From Hepsetus odoe (lineage: Eukaryota; Chordata; Actinopteri; Characiformes; Hepsetidae): a DNA stretch of 64,000 nucleotides. Of the stretch, positions 1-11,378 are shown in pieces; position 1 is the first letter of the stretch; the number at the start of each line of letters is the position of its first letter. The notes under the pieces were generated by a model. That model searched no databases and was not told where the DNA came from. It saw only the letters and a list, made by a program, of their open reading frames with translations. Position numbers and translations under genes: made by a program. The stretch lies in contig CM029372.1 in NCBI GenBank assembly GCA_017165825.1, positions 3,812,999-3,876,998 on the forward strand, read 5' to 3'.

Positions 1-399
1 TTTTCTCCAGCTTCTTTTAATGACATGATTTTCAATACTGCATGTAACTATAGGTTTTAAAACAATTAGTTAATCAAGTGTACAACATTAGAAGCCCTAT
101 ATTATATGTATACCTATTTTGAACATTGCAATTACTTTATATTTCTTAAATATCTGTTTCATTTGCATACTAGGTTTAACCAGATGGTCATCAGATGAGC
201 TTGAAGCAGTCTTTTATAACCCAGGACATTAATTTTCATCATTATTATTTCAAAACAACACTAAAAACTGTGGAATTTGAAGAAATTTCAGCCAGTGGGA
301 TACTACCCCGAACAGTAAACACCTGTGTTTATTGTCCCAGAACTCGCATTTTGGATACCAAGAGTGGGTGGTCTTTTGGTAGTTTCAGTTATTATTGCT
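1..399. other. Unannotated AT-rich sequence
   Basis: No repeat family, RNA gene or exon is recognised. Short frames around 195-410 lack any domain and run into the SINE that follows. Confidence 0.5.
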
Positions 400-612
400 C
401 CAGTGTTTAGGACTAGGCTCCCAGGATCAGAAGGTTGTGGCCCAAATCCTGTGACCAGATATGCCCCAGCACCTTTGAGCAAGGTACCGTCCCACCACCG
501 GCTCCCCGAGAGCACTTTAAATAGCTGCCTCTGCTGCACGTAAGGAGTGGAAAGCAGTTGGAATTTTTGTGGTTCACTGTTTCACAATGATAGAAACAGT
601 CACTTTTAACCT
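400..612 (+). mobile_element. SINE-A copy, degenerate
   Basis: This is an old copy of the window's main SINE. It keeps the post-A-box part of the tRNA-like head (CCCAGGATCAGAAGGTTGTG), the body motif GAGCAAGGTACCGTCC, the AATAGCTGCC segment, and a decayed tail ending CAGTCACTTTTAA. The first part of the head is eroded and the B box is altered. It is assigned by motif order shared with better copies such as 14266-14526. No clear target duplication is seen. Confidence 0.75.
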
Positions 613-1042
613 TTTCAATCATTAGGAATGATCAATTCAGTTCCAAAATATGGTAGTAGCAGAGAATGAAGTGGTGTTGGAGATTCGATGTGACCAGAGA
701 TTAGTAGACCTTGTTATCAGTACCTTGATCTCTAAAGATTAGAAATCGGTTTGACTGGGGCTTGATTTTGTCATCTCACTTTCAAGAGGTCACATTTAAA
801 GTTTTTTCTATGCATGATGGTGAGACACTGATCAAGTCAGTGATTTGTTTAGATGTCCCACAGAACTGCTCAGGGGTGAACATGTGTCGCTTTAGCGAGT
901 GCTGAAGCAGTCTCTTGATGCTTTAGTTAATGAGAAACAGGTATTCAGACATCAGCTTGTAGAGGGAGATAGAAACTCTAGGCTATGACCTTAGCTTTAA
1001 ACTGTTTACAGAGGCAATATATAATACCAGTTTATGCAAGCC
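613..1042. other. Unannotated sequence between SINEs
   Basis: Nothing is recognised in this stretch on either strand. Confidence 0.4.
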
Positions 1043-1304
1043 CCAGTAATCATCCATCCACATTCGCCGCTTGTCCCAAACGGGTCAGCGCTAAGGCCCA
1101 ACCCAGCACACACAGGGCGAGGACGGGGGACGCACCCTGGACAGGTCGCCAGCCCATCGCAGGGAGGAGCAGGACGGGGACGGCATCTTGCCTGAGCGGG
1201 CACCTCAGGGCAACCTATTAGGAAGGGGTTCGAACCCCCGATCCTCCGATCAAGTGGCCAACTCCCTAACCACTAGGCCACCGCTGCCCCGTCTCCAGTA
1301 ATCA
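1043..1304 (-). mobile_element. Composite SINE: SINE-A head with (GGAT)n-type tail, with TSD
   Basis: The element at 1053-1294 is flanked by a perfect 10-bp target duplication, CCAGTAATCA, at 1043-1052 and 1295-1304. On the minus strand it starts with GGGGCAGCGGTGGCCTAGTG (A box TGGCCTAGTGG). It continues through the B box GGTTCGAACCC and the SINE-A body up to about CCGTCCCCGTC. It then switches to a different tail that includes GGCGACCTGTCCAGGGTGCG and ends in GGATGGATGA. Tails of this kind in fish are usually shared with a LINE that mobilises the SINE; that link is inferred here. It is complete and fairly well preserved. Confidence 0.9.
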
Positions 1305-3523
1305 AGGGAAACAAAAAAGCTAAATTGCATTTCATTAATTTAAAAAAATAAAGAAATAATTAAATTTAAATATCTGAATAAAGCAGCCCAATTCATAATC
1401 GGTTTTTGCAACAAGCTGTAGGAATATTTCCTGTAGAGGTTAGAAGAGTGATGGTTCGCTGCTTATTGATGCAGGTAGTCAGGTGATCACTATTACAGTG
1501 TTTTCTTTTAACACTCTGTTTTAGAGAGCATCAGATATGCTTATCGTTTATTAGGACTGTCTCAGAACTGCTGCAAAAATTACAAATGAACACTATCAGC
1601 GCTACTTCCCCCGACTACGGCGCTTACATGGTAAGGGACCACTCCATAGTGATAAAGGACCACGTTACTGGAAAATACTACCAGACTTGGTGTAAACCAA
1701 CTTTTACATTACTTTATTGGGAAAATTCTCAGTTTTAGAAAGGAGACAATTACTTGAGATGTTGTCCATATGCTTGTAGCCTTGCTTATCAGGAATTTTC
1801 AAAGAGATTAAAGATTTGCACATGGCACTAGAGTCACTAATTTATCATTGAGGAAATCTGCTACACTTATCCAAGTGAAAGTAGTGAACCTTTCTTTTGA
1901 GTGACATTGGCTTCTTCCTGGATTCCTACTTGAGGCCTGGCTATAGAGATTGAGTTTGTGTGCGTGTAAGCCAGTGCATAGCATTACAAGTCACAGTAGA
2001 CATTCAAATGCTCAAACAATAGGTCAGTAAGCAGAGTTGAAGGAGTTATCAAAGTCTTTAGAGGTCTTGAATTTTACTATGAATTTAAAGGAGACCAACG
2101 AGGAAATCCATCCTGTTGGATAGATTATAGGCTATAGCCAAGACTTACTACAGAGTCCCCATTCAGTGCTCTGAGCTAAAAGAGATATCGCCAAAAGCTG
2201 AGGAAAGGCGTTATATGGCTTCCGGTGGTCTATATGTTTCAATCTGTGGTTATTGTGAGAAAGTTGACTAATTAGAATGTAGAAAATGCTTTCTCTTTCT
2301 TCAAATATAAAGCTTTGCTGCACTGCAAGGTGTAAAACTCTTTTCTACTATTGATTGACAAAAGTGATGGACGTAAGATTGTATCTGCATTCCATTTGAA
2401 TATGAGTACCTTGAAAAGCCACAGTGACTTTTTGGGCACTTTGGAAAAGCAACAAGAGCCTGTGTCAATTCTCAAAGAAACTGGTCCTAGGTAAAAGGAA
2501 AGCCATATCCTGAAACAATAAGGTACATTCTCATGCCTTCAGATTTCTGCAAGTGTGACAGGTACTGACCCCAACTAAGTCCAGTGGTGTCCTGCTCCCT
2601 CAGCAGCTAGGGAACTATGGTTCTCCCAAGGACTTTGTAGAGATGCAGAAACGTGGAAGGATTTTCTTTCATAAGTCTAACGCTGACCATGGAATAACTA
2701 AATGTTTCTTGAAGCTCCCTTTTGAAGGAACACTACATGTTCACCTATTCTGGATTTGGCTGATTTAACCAGACCTTTATATAACAGACAAAAACTGCTT
2801 GTTTAGCCTTAGGGATTGTTCTTTATGAAGTACAGAAAGACTGGAAGAGGGTAATTGTGCATGCTTGCAAGAGACTTGGAAATACGAATATGCAAGGCGG
2901 GACAAACACACTGAGGATGCAGAGTTTAATGGCTTGGTAGTTCTTTGTAATCTGTAAAGGAACAGCTATGAAACAACCTTATTTACAGTTTTTCTAACAG
3001 TTAATTCGCTGCTGTGGACCAAAGCAATCAAAGTATAGCTCTGAAAGTCACCTATATATATACATATTTAAAGTAAAATTTATATTCACATATTCTTTTT
3101 ATCAGCAACTGAAAATGAACTCACTGTCTGGAGTTTGAAATCAAATCCTAGCTGTTCCTGACAGTGTCTGTCTGTTAGTCATCTGCTGCTTGTGTGTGCA
3201 AGTTCTCTTTTGTTCCTGGTCACCAGTATCTCCTAGTCGTGTTCTGAGCTTTAGTTGCATTCAAGGTAAACTAGCTTCCACAGCTTTGGGTGAGCATGCG
3301 GTGCTGTGGGTAGGCACATTTGTTTGTATGTGTCTGTGTGTGTGCAGCCTCTGATGAAATACAAGAGCAGCTACCCAGCAGTGGCAGGCTTTGAGAATAA
3401 TAACTTTTTGGCACTGGGGTGTTTTCGATTTTCACAGAGTATCACATCTTTGTTATTCCCATTTATACATGTGACAGAGAGGCAGGTGGAAACCCCACCC
3501 CTGCTACTGAAATGCTTAGGGTG

Positions 3524-3528
<5 letters not shown>
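1305..3528. other. Unannotated 2.2-kb stretch
   Basis: I see no transposon, RNA gene or credible exon. Open frames are under 70 codons and lack recognisable domains. Base composition is ordinary for fish intergenic DNA. Confidence 0.45.
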
Positions 3529-3582
<54 letters not shown>

Positions 3583-3605
3583 CGCACACACACACACACA
3601 CACAC
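3529..3605. repeat. Compound microsatellite (CT)n then (CA)n
   Basis: About 51 bp of uninterrupted CT dinucleotides is followed by about 22 bp of CA repeats after a 4-bp break. The frames crossing it encode only Leu-Ser and Thr-His runs and are not genes. Confidence 0.97.
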
Positions 3606-3896
3606 GCATAGTTGGCAGAATATGACTCATTTTAGATCTTGTACATTTTGTCTTGGGTCTCTCTGAGGATTATAGCATAATGTTCTCAGGCTGATACTGA
3701 GTTTAGCAGAGATTTTCTTCTAGGAAACCTACACTGTATAGTTCACTTCTTCCACATTTTAAGAGCGTGGGGTCTTATTTGGAAAGTACCAGGGTCAATG
3801 GATACTTAGGAATACTACATATATTTGAGTGGCATTATCTATTCAGTTAATTCTGTGAGATCGTGGAAAAGCTCTTGTAAAAAGGGCAGGTATTGG

Positions 3897-4002
3897 TTTA
3901 GGAGTTGGCCCCGGATTTGGAGGTTGTGGGTTCGATTCCCTCAGCAGTAGGTTGCCCTGAGGTACCCTTGAGCAAGGTACTGTCCCCTGGGTGCTTTCAA
4001 TA
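3897..4002 (+). mobile_element. SINE-A, 5' part of a split copy
   Basis: The head and body of a SINE-A copy begin near TTAGGAGTTGGCCCC. They include the B box GGTTCGATTCC and GAGCAAGGTACTGTCC, and stop at CTTTCAATA, in the middle of the family body. The missing remainder resumes at 5312, after a LINE insertion. Confidence 0.85.
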
Positions 4003-5311
4003 ATGTGATAAAGCATCAACCGGCACTTTAATTAGCTGGTTCTGCGATAGGGATTGATGAATAACAACTTCCTCACTAAACCCCTGAAAAAACTGAGCTG
4101 CTCTTGTTTTGTAGTAGCTGATGTAGACAGGGCCAACTTGTTTCGTGACATCCGGGATGAAGGAAGTTTTCAGTTAGTACCTGGCACGCACCTTGGTGTT
4201 ATTTTCTGATTCAAATCTTCTATTTAATCTCTGCGTTAATGCAGTTGCGAAGACATGCTTCCTGGCACCTTCGAACATTGCCAAGCTACGAAGCGCTTTC
4301 TGTCATCGGAAGATAATGGCGTAAAGTAGTACATGCATTTACAGCAGATTAGATTACTGTAATGCCCTACTTCTGGAAGCTCTGCACATTATGCACCCAC
4401 AGCGCATTCAGAACACAGCCGCTAGGATTGTTAGCAGGAGCAGGAAGCACGACCACATAACTCCCATACTCTCCTCGCTTCACTGGCTTCCTGTTAGGTA
4501 CAGGGCTGACTTCAAGGTCCTCCTCTTAACTTACAAGGCACTTAAAGGTCTTGCCCCAATATACCTAACCGAACTGCTTAATACCTACACACCTAATCGC
4601 CTACTTAGATCCCAGAACAAAGACTTCCAATTGTCCCTCGTGACAAATAAATGTGAGTTAGAGCACGTAGCCTCAGTTACAGGGCCAGTCTCTAGATTGT
4701 GAAACAGCTTGCCTGCTTCTGCACGTGATGCCGATCTTTAGTCTCATGCATCTTAAATCACGAAGCTGAAGACTTACTTTAGTTTAGCTTACCCGCACTA
4801 ATCACCATAGTGCACCATTACTACGTCGCTGGTGCTGCTGTACATGCCATCGCACTGTTTCATTTCTGTGTCTGTCACTACTGGATCCTGCCTTATTACT
4901 GACCCTCATTCCATTTCTCTCCCCATACATGTCCGGTGGGCCCGGGCTGTGGTCATCACCCCGAGTCCACGCCGAGCTACCATCTGGTCTGCTGTGATGC
5001 ATCTGATAGCGCTAAGGGATCCCATGCTCATCGGCACTCCGGGAACTTGGGACTCCTCACTGATCCTGGAGTTTAAAACCAAACTAACTCTGTACTGTTA
5101 GTAGACCCAAGGGGGTTGGGTAGCCGGTTGACCTTGGACCCTCAGAGGTTTTTTTTCTCCACACAGTGGAGTTTTTGGTTCCTCTCCTCCGTAGTCGTCC
5201 GGCTTTAACATCTATTACTGTAACCTGTTCCATCATCGACCATAAATGTAAAGTGCCTTGGGGCAACTGTGTTGTAAAAGGCGCTATATAAGAATAAATT
5301 GAATTGAATTG
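4003..5311 (+). mobile_element. L2-type LINE, 5'-truncated, inserted in a SINE
   Basis: A truncated non-LTR retrotransposon of the L2/CR1 group. It carries the C-terminal part of the reverse transcriptase, a long 3' UTR, and a 3' end with AAAGTGCCTTGGGGCAACTG, GGCGCTATATAAGAATAAA and three TTGAA repeats. This end is typical of fish L2-like LINEs. Both flanks are halves of the same SINE-A copy, and AATA is found at both junctions (near 3999-4002 and 5312-5315), consistent with a short target duplication. The 5' truncation is usual for target-primed reverse transcription. Confidence 0.88.
4306..4702 (+). pseudogene. L2-type reverse transcriptase C-terminal fragment
   Basis: The open stretch from 4391 gives about 103 residues with the L2 C-terminal signature DHITPILSSLHWLPVRYR, then DFKVLLLTYKALKGLAPIYL. 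Just upstream, in another frame, the motif SRLDYCNALL can be read, so at least one frameshift separates the two. The palm and catalytic YADD region of the reverse transcriptase lies upstream of the truncation and is absent. It cannot make active protein. Confidence 0.85.
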
Positions 5312-5412
5312 AATAGCTGCCCCCTGCTGCACGTGTGTGTATGGGTGAAATGCAGAGGTTGTGTTGTGCTGTGCTGTGTTTCACATTGACAAGGATAGTC
5401 ACTTTCAAAAGC
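5312..5412 (+). mobile_element. SINE-A, 3' part of the split copy
   Basis: It begins AATAGCTGCCCCCTGCTGCA, exactly where the family sequence broke off at 4002. It continues with GGTGAAATGCAGAGG and the tail ending ATAGTCACTTTC. Together with 3897-4002 it makes one SINE copy. Confidence 0.85.
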
Positions 5413-5990
5413 TTAGGAATGTTTTAGTGAGTCATGTAAACACAGCAGGGACAGTTGACCACATTGCCTATATGTGTAAGATTTCTCACTGCAGTAATTC
5501 AGACTGGGCAGACTGTACTGAGAGCTGTCAATCATGTGTGCTCATCAGAATATTAGGATCCTTCCCAGCAGGTTTTCTGACAGCAGTTTTTAATGCCATT
5601 ATATTATATTATTATTTTTTTATTTCTTTGTGGATAGATGTGAAGACAAAATCAAACATTTGCCCGTATACACTGAAAAAAGTGCTGAAATAATGTACAA
5701 ATATGTACAACTTTCTGCTAAAAGTGAGTGAACTGTAAAATAAACTATGTGTTTACTTCATCATCGGTTAATGTAAAACTAAATGCAACTATATGTTTTC
5801 GAAGTTGTTTCCAGAAATTCCACTGACTGCCTTTTAGCCAATCGGTTGGGCTCTTGCTAGTGTGTGCCATTCCTGCCACTGGTTCTTCTGCATATCAGAG
5901 CAAATTACACTGCATGCTGGGCTCCTCTGTGGATGATGGTGTAAGATTCATTTTTCATCCACGACCCCCTTCAATGACTTCTACTGTCAT

Positions 5991-5992
<2 letters not shown>
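5413..5992. other. Unannotated sequence
   Basis: Nothing is recognised; there is a T/A-rich patch near 5597-5630. Confidence 0.4.

Positions 5993-6032
<40 letters not shown>
5993..6032. repeat. (CT)n microsatellite
   Basis: About 40 bp of CT dinucleotides without interruption. Confidence 0.97.
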
Positions 6033-6035
<3 letters not shown>

Positions 6036-6370
6036 ACTGATGCCTTTCTCTCTCTGCCAATTATGTGTTGCCCTTAATTAGGGCCCCATGTGAGAAAGTG
6101 TGTCCCAGGAGTGTGAGTGTGTGTGTGACAGAGAGACTCAGTGCACCACAACCGCATCTGTCCTCGTTTACCATCATGCACCGTCCACGGAGCGGTGCGC
6201 TGCTAATTACTCACACTGACACGCATTCACACAAACACTCATATGCACACACATTTGAGAATGAGTGTTAATGTATTTATGTGCGTATGGGGAGGGGTGA
6301 GTGTTTTAACTTATATGGGACAGGGTTATTTATGAGGATGCATGTCTTTCTATTATTTTTGGTCAAAAGT

Positions 6371-6489
6371 AAAAAAAAAAAAAAAAAAACTTTTATTAAA
6401 ACTAAATATTTTCTAAAGCTCTTATTTGTCCAATTGCTTTTTGGAGTTATTCATATTTTTTAAGCATAAACAGCAAAAAAAAAAAAAAA
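6371..6489. repeat. Two poly(A) tracts
   Basis: A 19-A run lies at 6371-6389 and a 15-A run at 6475-6489, with unremarkable sequence between. The second sits just upstream of a SINE head and is not its tail, because the SINE is on the plus strand. It could be the tail of an unrecognised older insertion. Confidence 0.8.
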
Positions 6490-6501
6490 TTAAAAAATAA
6501 A

Positions 6502-6627
6502 GAGGTTAGGGACTCTGCCCCAGGATTGTAAGGTTGTGGGTTCAAATCCTAGACCAGTAGGTTGCCCTGAGGTAGCCTTGAGCAAGGTACAGTCCCCACC
6601 ACTGCTCCCCAGGCACTTTAAATAGCA
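6502..6627 (+). mobile_element. SINE-A copy, 3'-truncated
   Basis: The head (GGTTAGGGACTCTGCCCCAG), B box GGTTCAAATCC and body (GAGCAAGGTACAGTCC, then CACTTTAAATAGC) are present. The copy ends abruptly, and its tail has been replaced by the unrelated GC-rich patch that follows. Confidence 0.85.
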
Positions 6628-7085
6628 TGGGAACTTGTGATGAGGACAAGGAACCAGGATACATGGGAGCTGGTGATGTGGACAAGTTACCAAGAGAAAT
6701 GGATGTTGGTGAGGAGGAACATGAAAGTAGCATTTCAATGGTTGGCAAGCCTCCTAGAGCAGCAGGATGCTGCTGTTGCAATGAGCTGCCCCAGGAAACA
6801 TCAAAGGGTGCTGCCTGCAATATGCTCTCTGTACCAACAGGGGCACTGGCTATGAGATTCTACTCTTAGCAACAGGTGCTGCTTGGCTTGCTGCTGCTGG
6901 AGCTAAAGGCTTGGGGCAGATACACTACTGGGGCTGGAGGATCAGGGCGGCTGGCCTCTGCCGCTGCCTTCTGGCTAAAATCAGAGCCCCATAACCATCC
7001 CGAAATTGTTCCCCTGAGAAGAAAGGCGGCTTGATCAGTTGAAAGATGGCCATCAAGCTGATGTTCAAGCTGGTCCAATCCTTAG
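6628..7085. other. GC-rich patch of unknown origin with a short tandem repeat
   Basis: This stretch is clearly richer in GC than its surroundings. About 6628-6735 contains roughly three imperfect units of about 36 bp, each built around GATGnGGACAAG-like sequence. Open frames of 70-92 codons occur on both strands with no recognised domain. A decayed retrotransposon internal region on the minus strand is possible, because an LTR-like block follows at 7200-7440. I do not recognise a family. Confidence 0.4.
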
Positions 7086-7199
7086 GCTTCCCCCAAAAAA
7101 AAGAATATCCAGAGGCATTGGATTATTTCCGTGATTTCACAAACATCAGTGTCCTTTCTCTTGTGCATCCACTCTTTGCTCTATGTGAGGAATATTTCA

Positions 7200-7440
7200 A
7201 CATTAGGGCTTGTGGCATCCATTTTTTTGTAGCATATGTGGCCTGTAGGCAGAATGGGTAGATATGGTGACATGTAACACAGAACACCAGGACAGGAGAA
7301 GAAAAAAAAAGGAGACACAGCTGAGCCAGGGCAGAATGAAGACAGGACATGAAACATAAACAATAGCACATGACCACACAATGAATTGACAGACAAGGGC
7401 AAAATATGAGAAATACAAATTCTGTACATCTTCTTATCCA
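7200..7440 (-). other. Possible LTR-like block
   Basis: Read on the minus strand, this T/C/G-rich stretch has a composition like fish LTR ends (TGTCCTGTCTTCATTCTGCC, then CTCCTGTCCTGGTGTTCTG). It could begin TGTCTGTC and end near GTTACATGTCA. There is no second copy in the window and no checked target duplication, so this is only a suggestion. Confidence 0.22.
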
Positions 7441-7487
7441 TTAGAAATAACCCGTGCCTGAAACTATGCCTTCATTTTCTACTTTCT

Positions 7488-7639
7488 GATTATGATTACC
7501 TGCGATGGGCTGGCGACCTGTCCAGGGTGCGTCCCCCGTCCTCGCCCTGTGTGCGCTGGCTTGGACACCAGCACCCCCCCGCGACCCCGTTTGGGACAAG
7601 CGGCAGATAATGGATGGATGGATGGATGATTATGATTAC
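7488..7639 (+). mobile_element. 5'-truncated (GGAT)n-tailed retroelement with 12-bp TSD
   Basis: The insert at 7500-7627 carries only the tail found in the composite SINE at 1053-1294: GGCGACCTGTCCAGGGTGCG, then GACAAGCGGCAGATAATGG and about four GGAT units. It is flanked by a perfect 12-bp duplication, GATTATGATTAC, at 7488-7499 and 7628-7639. Truncation plus duplication indicates target-primed reverse transcription. It may be the 3' end of the partner LINE or of the SINE; the shared tail makes these indistinguishable. Confidence 0.9.
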
Positions 7640-9094
7640 AGAACATGTATTATTATTGCAGAACAAATTGCAAGTATTTAATTAATACATCTAAGAAAGC
7701 TGCCTCCACAACCAGAGCAGTGAAATGTTTCACTTATTTTACTTATTAGTAGCTCATTTAAGCTCATTTAACTGACAGAAAAGGGTTGGTTTGTGCGGAT
7801 GACTTGCCATTTTATTGTAATTTTCACACCCGCTACAGGCTTATATAGTCGCCACAGGCTTACAAGCTCTCCACAGGCCCAATACAGAAAGTAGAATAGT
7901 TTGTCCTCAGTGTGCTCATGCTGTTTAATGTTTTATCACACCTAAAACAATATAAGCAGAATTAAAGAACTACTCTGTTTCCTTCTGTTGAGTGTTTTGT
8001 CTGATGCATTTTGAACGAAGAACAATGCGATCTCAAATAATGCAATATGATAATAGTAGACAGTTGTGGTCCATGGATATGAAAACATAATGCAGCTGTT
8101 AAACACAACTCTTGCATGATAAAACGATGCCTTTATATGACTCCATTCCTATGTAAACACTAAGCAATCATTCCTCATGCTTGTTTCAAAAACATCATAC
8201 ACATCATACATCTGGATGTGCCCATACATGTTCATTTGATAAGGCAGTATCACAAGCCAGAAGCAGTGGTATGATTGGTCAAGCAGGAATAGGCCTTCTC
8301 ATTGGCCCATCCAAAAATAGAGACAAATTTTCAACAAATAAAAATAAACAGTATTAACAAATAGCACCAAAATCACATAAAAGCCTTTATTTTATATTTT
8401 ATATTTTATTTTTATAACAGCTTCACCAATAACCATAGCAACCAGATTAACAGAAAAAAATTATTAAAGTTGAAAAATCTAATTTCAGTCTGCACAATAA
8501 TGTTCAACACATTACTGCTTTTTTGTGCAATGTGAGATTTTATTCGTTTTTTTTAGTTTTGCATCTCACTATGCCAGTTTCTCCCTCTTCTGATGCACAG
8601 CAGACACATCATAGTCATGATAAAGGCACACCTTGTGATGTGTGTGTGTGAATAAAAATGTGTGATGTCTTTATTATCATTTTTTTGTTAAAAGTAAAAG
8701 TGTGCTTGTTCTATGGCAGCAGGTGACACAATATGCTACTTATTAGTTAATTTATTTCCGAGGTTATATACTGTATAGTGAGTTGTCTGTAGAAAACATG
8801 CCACTACTGAGAATGATCCACCACTCAGGAAATTCCTGCTTACTGGTGGTACTGCAAATGTGATGACCTTCAATGGCTGGGGCACAGGGAGGTTAATATA
8901 TTGCTCAGGGAAACAGATGGAATGTAACTGTGAACTACAAAGTGCACCTCTAGGGTAAGTGGAGCTGATAAAATGGATAATGAGTGCAGATACAAGGTAG
9001 GTGGACCCAATGAAGCAGCCAGTGTTCATATGATTTCACCATGTCAAATTGGATGATACTGTAAGTGAGTTTTTGTGTCATGTTTGGCTACTAG
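7640..9094. other. Unannotated stretch with AT-rich simple sequence
   Basis: There is a short run of TTTTATA-like units at about 8386-8416 and, near 7830-7885, three loose CCACAGGCTTA-type repeats. No transposon or exon is recognised. Confidence 0.45.
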
Positions 9095-9540
9095 AGCAAA
9101 TAATCAGATTGTGTCCTCTCTTTGCAAACTCCCGTGCCTCCATCAGCATCTTAAATCTCTCGGGTGAGTTTTTCAGAGCAATCAATGGTGGACGGTTTTT
9201 GGATGGGAGGACATTCCACAGGTGAAATGAGGGTGAGCTTCTCTGTCGGCCTCTTTGTCCTTCACCAATTGTCTTTGCTTTGACGGGCAGCCCCCGAAGA
9301 CGTGGCAGAAAATCTATTCCACCTCCGTCAACCTTCTGCCTTTGACTGCAGTCTGTCTTTAGCTACCTGATATATTGCAGCATTAATTTGATTTCAGTTT
9401 TGTATTTAGCTCCTGCCAGAGGAGCCACTTAATCCCGCTACCCACTATTTATTTAGCTCAATTCAAATATTTTAAGTCGGGAAGAAACAGGATTAATAAA
9501 TATATTGCATCTATAAAAAGCGTTATTTCTATTTACACCA
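9095..9540. other. Candidate conserved non-coding element
   Basis: A repeat-free block of higher complexity between AT-rich sequence and a microsatellite. It holds AT-rich homeodomain-type sites such as GCATTAATTTGATTTC and an inverted CTCC..GGAG pair. Stops occur in all frames, so it is not an exon of any length. Conservation cannot be tested here. Confidence 0.25.
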
Positions 9541-9553
9541 ACCAACCATTAGA

Positions 9554-9611
<58 letters not shown>
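9554..9611. repeat. (CT)n microsatellite
   Basis: About 58 bp of CT repeats with one G interruption. Confidence 0.97.
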
Positions 9612-9615
<4 letters not shown>

Positions 9616-9860
9616 GACACTTATCCTTTATATTGCTTTGGTTTGAGCACTTCCTACCTACACCCATTCCAAATATATATTGCTTTTTCTATAAACTATT
9701 ATGGAGGTGTTTCAATAGCTCAAATGAAAAATGCTCTTGCTAGATGGAAGTGAGAGATGGCTTGCATGATTGATTTATGTGTATCCAGCCTTTTCCAGCC
9801 TACACACAAACACAACTTGCACTCCATGGCTGCGGTGTTGAGTGCTTGATAAGGGTGTTT

Positions 9861-9864
<4 letters not shown>

Positions 9865-9910
<46 letters not shown>

Positions 9911-9916
9911 TGTGTG
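9865..9916. repeat. (GT)n microsatellite
   Basis: About 52 bp of GT repeats with one GG interruption. The Cys-Val frames across it are artefacts. Confidence 0.97.
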
Positions 9917-10385
9917 CAAAAAGTTGTCAAAAAGAAACACTCTTTGGACTAAGAGGCACTGCTCAGATTGTAAGGCGAGCTACAGAGTCGTTTCCCCCTT
10001 ACTCAGGCACCATGTCGGCCTTAATCAGATGTGGAACAGACTGTGCAGCACAGAATGAGTAGTTTTAGCTATTAAAAGCTTTCTATTTAAAATACACCAC
10101 AGAGAGACCTGGAACACAGTTGCTTTCTGCTCTGACAAGTTACCCATTTAGTGATGAATTTATAATTAAATATTCACAGGGATTCCTAGCAGCAGACATT
10201 GGTTTTACAGTGAGCAGAAGAAAGGGACATTTTTCATATATTGTATAATGAATAGAATAAAATAACCACATGTCATCTTTGTTTGCTTGTCATCTTTGTT
10301 AATTCTCACTTGCAAAGGTAATATAGTTCGATTATATTTGCAGACAAGCTATAACGTTTACGTCTTATGCTGTGTAAGTCCCACG

Positions 10386-10735
10386 TCTGCCATTGAAACA
10401 CCTCTGCCTTGTCAAAGCATGGACCACTGATGGTGTGGTGAGGCATCTGGTGCCACTTTAGCAGCAGTTCTTCTCAGTTCAAGTCCTGCATGCTTGATTG
10501 GATTGAGATCTGGGTAATTTGGATGGCAAGTCAAAAATCAAACCATTGCAGGACTATTTCAGCAGAGGGCCTGCAATTTTGAAGATGCTCTGACCCAGTT
10601 GTCAAGCCTTCACAGTTTGGTCCTTGTCAAAGTCACTCAGATCCTTATGCTTGGCCATTTTTCCATCACTTCAACTTTAAGAACAGGCTTTTTGATGTCT
10701 GATATATCCCTCCCCTTGAAAGGTGCTTTGGTTCA
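10386..10735 (-). mobile_element. Tc1/mariner-like transposon relic, internally deleted
   Basis: Segments match the well-known fish Tc1-like element whose transposase reads on the minus strand here. These are CACCTCTGCCTTGTCAAAGC and GGATTGAGATCTGGGTAATT, then GAAGATGCTCTGACCCAGTT and ATCCTTATGCTTGGCCATTT. The first pair is the C-terminal coding side and the second pair the N-terminal side. The middle of the transposase gene, with the catalytic residues, is deleted. The terminal inverted repeats are not recognisable. Confidence 0.75.
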
Positions 10736-11378
10736 TATATGAACCTCCTAATCCACACATTTTAAACACACAATTTAAACTTCCTCTATTCCAGGGAAAT
10801 GGTGTTATACAAAAAATAGTGCAGGAAGAGTTATCTTTGCATACATATTGCTGATGAACATTCATAATGGTAACAGAAATGACTGTTTGTTTCTTTTGGA
10901 TACTGTGTGAATTCTGCCATTCTTGAGCTGCTAAATGTCATAGACTTAACTATGCCAACTATGTTTTTCAATATGTCCTGTGCTGTCAGGAAAGTAACAG
11001 CATTTGTCTTGACAGATGCTACAGTATTGTTTGGTGCCTTGACTTTAAATTAGCACCTGTCAAAACAAAGCATTTTTGCATGTCGTCGCTACTGCCAGTG
11101 ATAATATTATGGGTTATATTAATGAAAATAATTGTAAGTCATTACAATTCATGACAGATCTTCCGTGACATGTTCACATCAGTTAAATGCTTCAGATTTC
11201 AAGAGTTAACTTAAAGTTATATAACAACTGAACAATTTTAGGAGGAAAAAGTGGCTGAAGGGTGCCTACGGTGGCTTAATGTTAACTGATGTAACCTCTC
11301 TGTGAGAAAGTTCAGATTTCAGTTCGGCAGCGTGGGTGCTTTCTGTGTTTGGTCTATCTGTGTGTGTGCATGTGTGTG
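10736..11378. other. Unannotated sequence
   Basis: Nothing is recognised in this AT-rich stretch. Confidence 0.4.

Noticed and set aside
3306..3625. Open frames of 68-101 codons with Ser-Leu runs
   Set aside because: They are translations of a (CT)n(CA)n microsatellite with unrelated flanks.
6542..6869. Overlapping 72-92-codon frames on both strands in the GC-rich patch
   Set aside because: No recognised family, and one frame begins inside a SINE; kept only as an unexplained region.
9777..10062. Cys-Val-rich open frames
   Set aside because: They come from a (GT)n tract; the same applies to frames at 36335-36816 and 63577-63831.
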